Source of the DNA: an uncultured Marvinbryantia sp.
GTDB lineage: Bacteria > Bacillota > Clostridia > Lachnospirales > Lachnospiraceae
Assembly (NCBI GenBank): GCA_934394985.1
Contig: CAKRRF010000002.1
Coordinates: forward strand, 1 to 64,000
Length of the DNA stretch: 64,000 bases
Direction: 5' to 3'
Shown here piece by piece: positions 1 to 8,497 of the stretch (the stretch's first letter is position 1; every line of letters starts with the position of its first letter). The notes below the pieces were generated by a model that did not search any database, had not been told where the DNA came from, and saw only the letters and a program-made list of their open reading frames with translations. Position numbers and translations under genes: made by a program.

Positions 1-2
1 GT

Positions 3-659
3 GTTCCAATCTGTCAGGATACAGGAATGGCATGTGTCTTTCTGGAAATCGGACAGGACGTACATCTGACAGGAGGCGATCTGACCGATGCAGTCAACGA
101 AGGTGTCCGCCGTGGATACGACAAAGGATATTTGAGAAAATCCGTCGTAAAAGATCCTGTCCGCCGTGGAAATACAGGAGATAATACACCGGCCATGATT
201 TATACAGAAATCGTTCCGGGAGAACAGGTCAAAATCACAGTCGGCCCAAAAGGGTTCGGAAGTGAAAATATGAGCCAGATCCGTATGTTCAAGCCATCAG
301 CAGGATTACAGGGAATCAAGGACTTTATTCTGGAAGTAGTAGAGACTGCAGGACCGAATCCGTGCCCACCGATGGTAGTCGGTGTGGGAATCGGCGGAAC
401 ATTCGATAAAGCAGCACTGCTGGCCAAGAAAGCATTGATGAGATCTGTGGATTCTTCGAATCCGGATCCGTTCTATGCAGATCTGGAGAAAGAAATGCTG
501 GAAAAAGTAAATGAACTCGGTATTGGTCCACAGGGCTTTGGCGGAAAGACGACGGCAATCGGACTGAACATTGAGACTATGCCGACTCATATTGCAGGCA
601 TGCCATGTGCAGTAAATATCAACTGTCATGTAACCCGCCATAAATCGGAGGTGATCTAA
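3..659 (+). CDS. Class I fumarate hydratase, alpha subunit (5' end outside window)
   Basis: This is the C-terminal part (about 218 residues) of the alpha subunit of a two-subunit, iron-sulfur class I fumarase, which interconverts fumarate and malate in the cytoplasm. The frame is open to the left edge, so the start is missing; the family is about 280 residues, so roughly 60 are absent. The visible protein begins VPICQDTG, the conserved segment whose cysteine ligates the 4Fe-4S cluster. The stop is 2 bp before the beta subunit, so both are one transcript. L-tartrate dehydratase alpha belongs to the same family and cannot be strictly excluded, but fumarase is the usual role in anaerobic Firmicutes. 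Confidence 0.9.
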   Translation, partial: VPICQDTGMACVFLEIGQDVHLTGGDLTDAVNEGVRRGYDKGYLRKSVVKDPVRRGNTGDNTPAMIYTEIVPGEQVKITVGPKGFGSENMSQIRMFKPSAGLQGIKDFILEVVETAGPNPCPPMVVGVGIGGTFDKAALLAKKALMRSVDSSNPDPFYADLEKEMLEKVNELGIGPQGFGGKTTAIGLNIETMPTHIAGMPCAVNINCHVTRHKSEVI

Positions 660-661
660 CG

Positions 662-1222
662 ATGGAAAAAAGAAAAATTACACTCCCTCTGACAAGGGAA
701 CTGGCCAGAACACTTCATGCAGGAGATCAGGTATTATTAACAGGAACCATCTATACATCCCGTGATGCAGGACATAAAAGAATGTGCGAAGCACTGGAAA
801 AAGGCGAAAAGCTTCCATTTGATCCTATGGATGCAACCATCTATTATGTGGGACCGACACCGGAAAAACCAGGAGCTGTCATAGGCTCCGCAGGACCGAC
901 AACCAGTGGACGTATGGATGCTTATGCACCGACAATGATGTCTGTCGGAGCCAGAGGAATGATTGGAAAAGGCGCACGCCTTCCGGAAGTAGTAGAAGCT
1001 ATGAAACAATATGATGGCGTATACTTCGGAGCAATCGGAGGCGCCGGTGCACTTCTTGCAAAATGCATCAAAAAAGCAGAACTGATCGCATATGAAGATC
1101 TGGGGGCAGAGGCACTGAGAAAATTGTATGTAGAAGATATGCCGCTGGTAGTCATCATCGACAGCGAAGGAAACAATCTGTATGAAAGCGGGCGGGCAGA
1201 ATATCTCAGACAGCATGATTAA
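662..1222 (+). CDS. Class I fumarate hydratase, beta subunit
   Basis: This 186-residue protein is the beta half of the split class I fumarase and follows the alpha subunit after 2 bp, with GGAGGTG about 10 bp before its ATG. The family signature G-S-A-G-P-T-T-S-G-R-M-D lies near residues 78-89, and a glycine-rich stretch with G-A-I-G-G-A-G-A is near residues 121-128. The length is normal for a stand-alone beta subunit. Alpha and beta together form the active heteromer carrying the iron-sulfur cluster. The last codons overlap the start of an ATPase gene remnant (see 1215-1259), but the fumarase reading frame itself looks complete. Confidence 0.92.
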   Translation: MEKRKITLPLTRELARTLHAGDQVLLTGTIYTSRDAGHKRMCEALEKGEKLPFDPMDATIYYVGPTPEKPGAVIGSAGPTTSGRMDAYAPTMMSVGARGMIGKGARLPEVVEAMKQYDGVYFGAIGGAGALLAKCIKKAELIAYEDLGAEALRKLYVEDMPLVVIIDSEGNNLYESGRAEYLRQHD

Positions 1223-1259
1223 GGTTGTAACCGGAATCAGAAGATGTGGAAAATCTTAC
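1215..1259 (+). pseudogene. Remnant of a DUF4143-type AAA ATPase gene (Walker A only)
   Basis: An ATG overlapping the fumarase beta stop opens a frame reading MIKVVTGIRRCGKSY, after which similarity ends. That string is the typical start and Walker A loop (G-I-R-R-x-G-K-S-Y) of the large family of DUF4143-associated AAA ATPases found in many copies in gut Firmicutes. Only about 15 codons remain; the rest has been replaced by the ileS promoter and T-box region. I read it as the 5' stub of a deleted gene. The match is short, so chance cannot be excluded. Confidence 0.5.
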
Positions 1260-1293
1260 TTACGAAAATGCAAATGGAAAAATGGGATTCCCC

Positions 1294-1325
1294 TTGACTT
1301 TAAAGGATTCCTGGGGTACTATAAT
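1294..1325 (+). promoter_or_regulatory. SigA-type promoter of the ileS T-box transcript
   Basis: TTGACT at 1294-1299 is followed after 17 bp by TACTAT (1317-1322), overlapping TATAAT (1320-1325). It sits just upstream of the T-box leader and points toward ileS. Confidence 0.6.
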
Positions 1326-1331
1326 TATCGT

Positions 1332-1626
1332 AAAACCAAAATTATGGTAAAAACCATGACGAAGACAGTACATTTGTTGTGAAAGGTACAGCGAGCCGGA
1401 GTGGGTGCAAGTCCGGACCGAGTAAGGCAGATGGAACATCACTTCTGAGTTTCAGAATCGAAATGAAAAGGCTGAGTGAGATATTTTGCCAGTCACAGCA
1501 GACTAGATTCTGACGGATTCCCCCGTTACAGGGAGCGGATATATAAGGTGAACGGTGCCGGAGTATCCAGAAGAGTAACAGGTGGTATAACGAGCTCTCG
1601 TCCTTTTACGGACGGGAGTTTTTTTT
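1332..1626 (+). promoter_or_regulatory. T-box leader controlling ileS
   Basis: A leader of about 300 nt precedes ileS and ends in a strong intrinsic terminator: CTCTCGTCC (1595-1603), loop, GGACGGGAG (1610-1618) and a T run. Immediately before it is a T-box-like sequence, CAGGTGGTATAACGAGC (1579-1595), which in this RNA class pairs with the NCCA end of uncharged tRNA to form the antiterminator. Upstream lies a GC-rich Stem I-like region (about 1390-1435). ATC triplets at 1438-1440 and 1457-1459 are candidates for an isoleucine specifier; I cannot choose between them without folding. Uncharged tRNA-Ile would allow read-through into ileS. Confidence 0.85.
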
Positions 1627-1730
1627 ACACGAGCAACGAGCCAAAGTCCGTGCTTGCATGAGACCTTGGCAAGAAGATCATTGACGATGAAAAAGATATA
1701 GCTATGATTTATATAGAAAGGATGAAGAGT

Positions 1731-4700
1731 ATGTACAAGAAAGTATCTACCGATCTCAATTTCGTTGAGAGAGAAAAAGATGTGGAAAAGTTCTGGAAAG
1801 AAAATCACATTTTTGAAAAAAGTATGGAAAATCGTAAAGAAGGCCCGACTTACACATTTTATGACGGACCGCCAACAGCAAATGGAAAGCCGCATATCGG
1901 TCATGTGCTGACTCGTGTTATCAAGGATATGATCCCACGTTACCATACCATGAAGGGAGAAATGGTTCCACGTAAAGCCGGATGGGATACACACGGTCTT
2001 CCGGTTGAACTGGAAGTGGAAAAGATGCTGGGACTGGATGGAAAAGAACAGATCGAAGAGTATGGTCTGGTGCCATTTATCAACAAATGTAAGGAAAGTG
2101 TCTGGAAATACAAAGGTATGTGGGAGGATTTCTCCGGCACAGTAGGTTTCTGGGCAGATATGGACAACCCATACGTTACGTATCATGATGACTATATCGA
2201 GTCTGAATGGTGGGCTTTAAAAGAAATCTGGAACAAAAAGCTTCTGTATAAGGGATTTAAGATTGTTCCTTACTGCCCTCGCTGCGGTACTCCGCTTTCT
2301 GCACAGGAAGTGGCACAGGGATATAAGACAGTAAAAGAACGTTCCGCGGTTGTTCGTTTTAAGGTAAAAGGGGAAGATGCTTATATTCTGGCATGGACCA
2401 CCACACCTTGGACACTGCCATCGAACGTGGCACTTTGTGTAAATCCGGATGAGACTTACGTGAAAGTAAAAGCGGCAGATGGATATACTTATTATCTGGC
2501 AGAAGCTCTGGCAGATAAGATCCTCGGACCTCTGGGAACAGAAGAAACTCCGGCTTATGAAGTACTGGAAACATACAAAGGTACAGATCTGGAATACAAA
2601 GAATATGAACCGCTGTATCAGTGTGCAGCAGATGTGGCAGAAAAACAGCATAAAAAAGGTCATTTTGTTACCTGCGATACGTATGTAACACTGACAGATG
2701 GTACCGGTGTGGTTCATATCGCTCCTGCATTTGGTGAAGACGATGCCAAAGTAGGACGTCATTATGACCTGCCATTCGTACAGTTTGTAAACGGAAAAGG
2801 TGAGATGACAGAAGAAACACCGTTTGCCGGACTGTTTGTAAAGAAGGCTGATCCGGAGGTATTAAAAGATCTGGATGCAAGAAGCCTGCTGTTTGATGCT
2901 CCGAAATTTGAACATGAATATCCACACTGCTGGAGATGTGATACTCCGCTGATTTATTATGCGCGCGAATCCTGGTTTATCAAGATGACCGCAGTCAAAG
3001 ATGACCTGATCCGCAATAACAATACCATCAACTGGATTCCGGAAAGTATCGGAAAAGGACGTTTCGGCGACTGGCTGGAGAACGTTCAGGACTGGGGTAT
3101 TTCCCGTAACCGTTACTGGGGAACTCCACTGAATATCTGGGAATGCGAATGTGGTCATATGCATTCCATCGGAAGCCGCCAGGAACTCTTTGAAATGAGT
3201 GGAAATGAAGCAGCGAAGACCGTAGAGCTTCACAGACCGTATATTGATGAAATCACCATCAAGTGTCCGGAATGTGGAAAGGAAATGCATCGTGTACCGG
3301 AAGTAATTGACTGCTGGTTTGACTCAGGAGCAATGCCATTTGCACAGCACCATTATCCATTTGAAAACAAAGAAGTATTTGAAAAACAGTTCCCTGCCAA
3401 ATTTATTTCAGAAGCAGTAGACCAGACCCGTGGATGGTTCTATTCTCTGCTGGCAGAGTCTACACTGCTGTTTAATAAGGCACCATATGAGAATGTTATC
3501 GTTCTGGGACATGTACAGGATGAAAACGGACAGAAGATGAGTAAATCCAAGGGAAATGCAGTAGATCCGTTTGATGCACTGGAAAAATACGGCGCTGATG
3601 CAATCCGCTGGTATTTCTATATCAACAGTGCGCCATGGCTGCCAAACCGTTTCCATGGAAAAGCGGTACAGGAAGGACAGCGTAAGTTCATGGGTACTCT
3701 GTGGAATACTTATGCATTCTTTGTTCTGTACGCCAATATTGATGAATTCGATGCAACGAAATATACATTGGACTATGAAAAACTGTCTGTTATGGATAAG
3801 TGGCTGCTGTCTAAGATGAACACCATGATCAAGACCGTAGATGCCAATCTTGCAGCATATAAGATTCCGGAAACAGCAAGAGCTCTTCAGGAATTTGTAG
3901 ATGACTGCAGCAACTGGTATGTACGCCGCAGCCGTGAACGTTTCTGGGCTAAGGGAATGGAACAGGATAAGATCAATGCATATATGACCCTGTATACAGC
4001 ACTGGTAAATGTGGCAAAAGCAGCAGCACCAATGATTCCGTTTATGGCAGAACAGATCTATCAGAATCTGGTATGCAGTATTGATCAGACAGCACCGGAA
4101 AGTGTACATCTCTGTGATTTCCCTGTCGCAGATGAAGCACATATTGATCCAGAGCTGGAAGCAAACATGGATGAAGTACTGAAAATCGTAGTACTTGGAC
4201 GTGCGGCAAGAAATGCAGCCAATGTCAAGAACAGACAGCCGATTGCCAATATGTATGTAAAGGCACCGAAGGCTCTGTCAGAGTATTTTACAGACATCAT
4301 TCGTGATGAGCTGAACAGCAAACAGGTTACTTTCACAGATGAAGTGGACGGATTTGTATCTTATACCTTTAAGCCACAGCTGAAGACCGTCGGACCAAAA
4401 TACGGAAAGCTTCTTGGCGCAATTCGTCAGCAGTTATCTGCTCTGGACGGTCAGGCTGCCATGAAGGAGCTCAAAGAGACAGGTGCCCTTCACCTTGACA
4501 TAGAAGGCGCCGATGATGTAGTATTAACAAGTGATGATCTGCTGATTGAAACAGCACAGTCTGAAGATTATGTAACGGAACAGGATAATGATGTGACCGT
4601 TGTTCTTGAGATTAAGCTGACTCCGGAACTGATTGAAGAAGGATTTGTCAATGAGCTGATCAGCAAAGTACAGACAATGAGAAAAGAAGCAGACTTCCAG

Positions 4701-4886
4701 GTGATGGACAGAATTGTTGTCTATGCGAAGGGAAATGAAAAGATTGAAAAGATCTTAAGCGCCCATAAAGAGGAGATCGAATCTGCAGTACTGGCAAACG
4801 ACATCGTACTCGGCAGTACCGGTGGATATGAAAAAGACTGGAATATTAATGGTGAAAAAGTCACCATGGCTGTTGAAAAACAGTAA
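1731..4886 (+). CDS. ileS: Isoleucyl-tRNA synthetase, long (type II) form
   Basis: This cytoplasmic enzyme charges tRNA-Ile. From the chosen ATG it has 1051 residues. The class I signatures are clear: P-H-I-G-H at residues 54-58 and K-M-S-K-S near 602-606, with a C-P-R-C pair near residue 183 and the C-W-F-D-S-G synthetase segment before K-M-S-K-S. An in-frame ATG exists at 1704, but AAAGG at about 1717-1721 sits correctly for the ATG at 1731, which also gives the usual N-terminus. The length of about 1050 and general character match the eukaryote-like type II enzymes, which are typically insensitive to mupirocin; that trait is family knowledge, not seen here. Expression is governed by the preceding T-box. 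Confidence 0.97.
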   Translation: MYKKVSTDLNFVEREKDVEKFWKENHIFEKSMENRKEGPTYTFYDGPPTANGKPHIGHVLTRVIKDMIPRYHTMKGEMVPRKAGWDTHGLPVELEVEKMLGLDGKEQIEEYGLVPFINKCKESVWKYKGMWEDFSGTVGFWADMDNPYVTYHDDYIESEWWALKEIWNKKLLYKGFKIVPYCPRCGTPLSAQEVAQGYKTVKERSAVVRFKVKGEDAYILAWTTTPWTLPSNVALCVNPDETYVKVKAADGYTYYLAEALADKILGPLGTEETPAYEVLETYKGTDLEYKEYEPLYQCAADVAEKQHKKGHFVTCDTYVTLTDGTGVVHIAPAFGEDDAKVGRHYDLPFVQFVNGKGEMTEETPFAGLFVKKADPEVLKDLDARSLLFDAPKFEHEYPHCWRCDTPLIYYARESWFIKMTAVKDDLIRNNNTINWIPESIGKGRFGDWLENVQDWGISRNRYWGTPLNIWECECGHMHSIGSRQELFEMSGNEAAKTVELHRPYIDEITIKCPECGKEMHRVPEVIDCWFDSGAMPFAQHHYPFENKEVFEKQFPAKFISEAVDQTRGWFYSLLAESTLLFNKAPYENVIVLGHVQDENGQKMSKSKGNAVDPFDALEKYGADAIRWYFYINSAPWLPNRFHGKAVQEGQRKFMGTLWNTYAFFVLYANIDEFDATKYTLDYEKLSVMDKWLLSKMNTMIKTVDANLAAYKIPETARALQEFVDDCSNWYVRRSRERFWAKGMEQDKINAYMTLYTALVNVAKAAAPMIPFMAEQIYQNLVCSIDQTAPESVHLCDFPVADEAHIDPELEANMDEVLKIVVLGRAARNAANVKNRQPIANMYVKAPKALSEYFTDIIRDELNSKQVTFTDEVDGFVSYTFKPQLKTVGPKYGKLLGAIRQQLSALDGQAAMKELKETGALHLDIEGADDVVLTSDDLLIETAQSEDYVTEQDNDVTVVLEIKLTPELIEEGFVNELISKVQTMRKEADFQVMDRIVVYAKGNEKIEKILSAHKEEIESAVLANDIVLGSTGGYEKDWNINGEKVTMAVEKQ

Positions 4887-4944
4887 TGCGAAGCGTGTCG
4901 TTGTGAATGTAGTGAACAGTAACGACAAACGAAGGGAGAAGCGA

Positions 4945-7410
4945 ATGACAGCTAAGAAGTTTAATAAAAAAGAGTTTATCAGAGAGGTAAAAGCCAATGT
5001 AAAGGCTTTATATCGTAAGAATCTGGAAGAAGCAACACAGCAGCAGATCTTTCAGGCAGTATCCTATGCGGTAAAAGACGAGATCATTGAAAACTGGCTG
5101 GCAACTCAGGAACAGTATGAAAAAGATGATCCAAAGTATGTATATTACATGTCTATGGAATTTCTGATGGGTCGTGCACTGGGTAACAACATGATCAATC
5201 TGACCATTTATGATGAGGTAAAAGAAGCTCTGGAAGAGATCGGTCTGGATATCAATGTGATCGAAGATCAGGAGCCGGATGCCGCTCTTGGCAATGGTGG
5301 TCTGGGTCGTCTGGCAGCATGCTTTCTGGATTCACTGGCAACTCTGGGATATCCTGCATATGGATGCGGTATCCGTTACCGTTACGGTATGTTCAAGCAG
5401 AAAATCGAGGATGGTTATCAGGTAGAAGTTCCGGATAACTGGCTGAAAGATGGCAATCCATTCGAGCTGCGTCGTCCGGAATATGCAAAAGAAGTAAAAT
5501 TTGGCGGATATGTTCGCGTAGAATATGATGAAAAGACAGGTCGCAACTACTACAAACAGGAAGGTTACCAGTCTGTACGTGCGGTTCCATATGATTTCCC
5601 GATCGTTGGTTATAATAACAATATTGTAAATACTTTACGTATCTGGGATGCAGAGGCAATCAGCGAATTCCAGCTGGATTCCTTTGACAAAGGTGATTAC
5701 CGCAAGGCGGTAGAGCAGGAAAACCTGGCTCGTAATATCGTAGAGGTACTGTATCCGAATGATAACCACTATGCAGGAAAGGAACTGCGTCTGAAACAGC
5801 AGTATTTCTTCATTTCTGCAAGTGTACAGGAAGCAATCGCAAAATACAAAAAGAATCATGATGATGTGCGTAAATTCTATGAAAAAGCAACGTTCCAGTT
5901 GAATGATACCCATCCGACAGTAGCAGTAGCAGAGCTGATGCGTATCCTTCTGGATGAAGAAGGCCTGACATGGGATGAAGCATGGGAAGTTACCACAAAG
6001 ACCTGTGCATACACCAACCACACCATCATGTCAGAAGCACTGGAAAAATGGCCAATCGAGCTGTTCTCCAGACTGCTTCCTCGTGTATACCAGATTATTG
6101 AAGAGATCAACCGCCGTTTTGTAGCACAGATCGAAGCAAAATATCCTGGTGATTTTGAAAAAGTCCGCAAGATGGCGATTATCTTCGACGGACAGGTGAA
6201 GATGGCACATCTTGCTATTGCAGCAGGTTATTCTGTAAACGGTGTGGCACGGCTTCATACAGAGATCCTGAAGCATCAGGAACTGAAAGATTTCTATGAG
6301 ATGATGCCGGAGAAGTTTAATAACAAGACCAATGGTATTACTCAGAGACGTTTCCTGCTTCACGGCAATCCACTGCTGGCAGCCTGGGTAACGGATCATA
6401 TCGGTAATGAATGGATTACAGATCTTCCTCAGATCGCAAAGCTGAAAGTATATGTGGATGATCCGAAGGCGCAGCAGGAATTCATGAACATCAAATACCA
6501 GAACAAGGTACGTCTGGCAAAATATATTCTGGAGCATAACGGTATCGAAGTAGATCCACGTTCCATCTTTGATGTACAGGTTAAGAGACTTCATGAATAC
6601 AAACGTCAGCTGCTGAACATTCTTCATGTAATGTATCTGTATAATCAGATCAAAGATCATCCGGAGATGGATTTCTATCCAAGAACATTCATTTTTGGTG
6701 CAAAGGCGGCAGCTGGTTACAGACGTGCGAAGCTGACGATCAAGCTGATCAACTCTGTAGCAGATGTGATCAACAATGATGCATCCATCAAGAATAAACT
6801 GAAAGTAGTCTTCATTGAAGATTATCGTGTATCCAATGCAGAATGGATCTTTGCGGCAGCAGATGTATCTGAGCAGATTTCCACAGCTTCCAAGGAAGCA
6901 TCCGGAACAGGTAACATGAAGTTCATGCTGAACGGTGCTCCGACACTGGGAACTATGGATGGTGCCAACGTAGAGATCGTAGAAGAAGTAGGAAAAGAAA
7001 ATGCATTTATCTTTGGACTTTCTTCTGATGAAGTTATTAATTACGAGCAGAATGGCGGATATCATCCAGAAAATATCTTCAACAGCGATCAGGATATCAG
7101 ACGTGTGCTGATGCAGCTGATCAATGGCGAGTATGCACCGGATGATCCGGAAAGATTCCGTGAAATCTATGATTCTCTGTTGAATACGAAGAGCAGTGAC
7201 CGCGCAGATACTTACTTCATTCTGGCAGATTTCCGTTCTTACGCAGATGCACAGAAGCGTGTAGAAGAAGCTTACAGAGATGAAGCAGGATGGGCAAAGA
7301 TGGCCATGATGAATACTGCATGTAGCGGTAAGTTCACATCTGACAGAACAATTCAGCAGTATGTGGATGAAATCTGGCATCTGGAAAAAGAAACAGTGAA
7401 AGTAAAATAA
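4945..7410 (+). CDS. glgP: Glycogen/starch/maltodextrin phosphorylase
   Basis: A GT35 enzyme of 821 residues that phosphorolyses alpha-1,4-glucans to glucose 1-phosphate in the cytoplasm. The pyridoxal phosphate site E-A-S-G-T-G-N-M-K-F is complete, with the Schiff-base lysine at about residue 659, and G-N-G-G-L-G-R-L-A-A-C and R-L-H-E-Y-K-R-Q, both family hallmarks, are present. The frame extends upstream to 4822, but that would overlap ileS; GAAGGGAG at 4931-4938 places the start at 4945. The gene follows ileS by 58 bp but has its own ribosome binding site, and no terminator is evident between them. No other glycogen genes are next to it. Confidence 0.96.
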   Translation: MTAKKFNKKEFIREVKANVKALYRKNLEEATQQQIFQAVSYAVKDEIIENWLATQEQYEKDDPKYVYYMSMEFLMGRALGNNMINLTIYDEVKEALEEIGLDINVIEDQEPDAALGNGGLGRLAACFLDSLATLGYPAYGCGIRYRYGMFKQKIEDGYQVEVPDNWLKDGNPFELRRPEYAKEVKFGGYVRVEYDEKTGRNYYKQEGYQSVRAVPYDFPIVGYNNNIVNTLRIWDAEAISEFQLDSFDKGDYRKAVEQENLARNIVEVLYPNDNHYAGKELRLKQQYFFISASVQEAIAKYKKNHDDVRKFYEKATFQLNDTHPTVAVAELMRILLDEEGLTWDEAWEVTTKTCAYTNHTIMSEALEKWPIELFSRLLPRVYQIIEEINRRFVAQIEAKYPGDFEKVRKMAIIFDGQVKMAHLAIAAGYSVNGVARLHTEILKHQELKDFYEMMPEKFNNKTNGITQRRFLLHGNPLLAAWVTDHIGNEWITDLPQIAKLKVYVDDPKAQQEFMNIKYQNKVRLAKYILEHNGIEVDPRSIFDVQVKRLHEYKRQLLNILHVMYLYNQIKDHPEMDFYPRTFIFGAKAAAGYRRAKLTIKLINSVADVINNDASIKNKLKVVFIEDYRVSNAEWIFAAADVSEQISTASKEASGTGNMKFMLNGAPTLGTMDGANVEIVEEVGKENAFIFGLSSDEVINYEQNGGYHPENIFNSDQDIRRVLMQLINGEYAPDDPERFREIYDSLLNTKSSDRADTYFILADFRSYADAQKRVEEAYRDEAGWAKMAMMNTACSGKFTSDRTIQQYVDEIWHLEKETVKVK

Positions 7411-7450
7411 GGATTACGAAGATTCGCCTGATAAGACAGCGACATCCATG

Positions 7451-7496
7451 AAAACAGGGACTGTACACATGTTATGTGTGTATGGTCCTTGTTTTG
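7451..7496 (+). terminator. Intrinsic terminator after glgP
   Basis: AAAACAGGGAC ... GTCCTTGTTTT forms the outer stem and TACACAT ... ATGTGTGTA the inner stem, ending in a T-rich tail. Confidence 0.75.
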
Positions 7497-7497
7497 T

Positions 7498-7526
7498 GTA
7501 TAACTTTCTTTTTTCATTCATACAAT
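7498..7526 (+). promoter_or_regulatory. Putative SigE (mother-cell) promoter of spoIID
   Basis: CATACAAT at 7519-7526 is an exact match to the SigE -10 consensus known from Bacillus and Clostridium. GTATAAC at 7498-7504, 14 bp upstream, is a weaker fit to the -35. It lies 20 bp before the spoIID start, and spoIID is a SigE gene in characterised spore formers. Confidence 0.65.
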
Positions 7527-7545
7527 ATTCTGGGAGGGTTTGTGT

Positions 7546-8415
7546 ATGAGACTGAAATATTATACAGAGCAGATTCTGACAGTTCTTCTGGTGGTGATTG
7601 TGCTGCCCTGTGCCATTACGTTATTGCTAAATGGAAGAATGAGCAAGATTTACCAGGCGATTCAGGATGAGACAAGATACATTTCCATAAAAAGCGGAGA
7701 TGGAGATATGGAAGAAGAGATCAGCCTGGAAGAGTATGTGCTGGAAGTGACAGCTTTTGAGATGCCGGCAGATGCAGAAGAAGAGGCGGTAAAAGCACAG
7801 ATGGTCTTGGAGCGTACCAACGCGTACAGACAACTGATAACTGGAAAAGTCCGGCCCAAAGAACGAAAGTCACTGACAGAGATCGAACTGACAGGGGAAG
7901 GAAAGAAATATCGGAAAGCACAGAAGGAAACAAAGGGGCAGATCCTGACCTGGAACGGGGCACCGATTCTGGCTTCCTTCCATCTGGTCAGCGCCGGGCA
8001 GACCAGGGATGCAAAAGAAGTGTTCCGTTCGGAAGAATATCCCTATCTGACGGAAAAAGCATGTCCGGGAGACAAAGAGGCACCACAGTATCGACAAAGT
8101 ATACAGATTGATGACTCCTGGAGAAATATGGAAATAGAAGAAAAAGACAGCGCCGGATACGTTCTGCGCCTGAAGCTGGATGATACGGAGATGTCCGGGG
8201 AGGAATTTCGAATAAAGCTTGGATTACCTTCTTCTAACTTTCGAGTGGAAAAAAACGGAGATGGCATCTTTGTCACGACCAGGGGAGTAGGACATGGGCT
8301 CGGCATGAGTCAGTATACGGCGCAGCAGCTTGCAAAAAACGGTACCGGTTATCGGGAAATTCTTGCATATTTTTTTGATCATACCAGACTGGAAACGATT
8401 TCAGATCTTTCCTGA
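7546..8415 (+). CDS. spoIID: Stage II sporulation protein D (SpoIID/LytB domain)
   Basis: This 289-residue protein has one N-terminal membrane segment (about residues 8-28) and an extracytoplasmic SpoIID/LytB domain ending in G-V-G-H-G-L-G-M-S-Q-Y near residues 247-257. SpoIID is a lytic transglycosylase that, with SpoIIM and SpoIIP, drives forespore engulfment by cutting septal peptidoglycan. The S-L-E-E-Y-V-L-E-V segment followed by E-M-P near residue 70 is the usual entry to the domain. A TTG at 7540 is also in frame, but GGGAGG at 7532-7537 is spaced 8 bp from ATG 7546, which I prefer. It is followed by the SpoIIQ-like gene, a common clostridial order. Confidence 0.93.
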   Translation: MRLKYYTEQILTVLLVVIVLPCAITLLLNGRMSKIYQAIQDETRYISIKSGDGDMEEEISLEEYVLEVTAFEMPADAEEEAVKAQMVLERTNAYRQLITGKVRPKERKSLTEIELTGEGKKYRKAQKETKGQILTWNGAPILASFHLVSAGQTRDAKEVFRSEEYPYLTEKACPGDKEAPQYRQSIQIDDSWRNMEIEEKDSAGYVLRLKLDDTEMSGEEFRIKLGLPSSNFRVEKNGDGIFVTTRGVGHGLGMSQYTAQQLAKNGTGYREILAYFFDHTRLETISDLS

Positions 8416-8427
8416 TGATTGATAAAC

Positions 8428-8455
8428 GTATAGTTCCATCAAAATTGGTAATACT
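8428..8455 (+). promoter_or_regulatory. Putative SigF/SigG (forespore) promoter of spoIIQ
   Basis: GTATA (8428-8432) and GGTAATACT (8447-8455), separated by 14 bp, match the forespore consensus (G-T-A-T-A and G-G-n-n-A-n-A-n-T) at every defined position. The start codon of the SpoIIQ-like gene is 42 bp downstream. Confidence 0.7.
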
Positions 8456-8497
8456 GAAAACAGAAAGATATAGAATCTGTATTACGAGGTGAAAACG

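Noticed and set aside
1476-2186. Frames inside the T-box and the ileS 5' end
   Set aside because: They overlap the structured leader or the synthetase and have no start signals.
6031-7380. 449-codon open frame antisense to glgP
   Set aside because: It lies wholly inside the phosphorylase on the other strand, has no family resemblance and no ribosome binding site; it is a shadow of the real gene.
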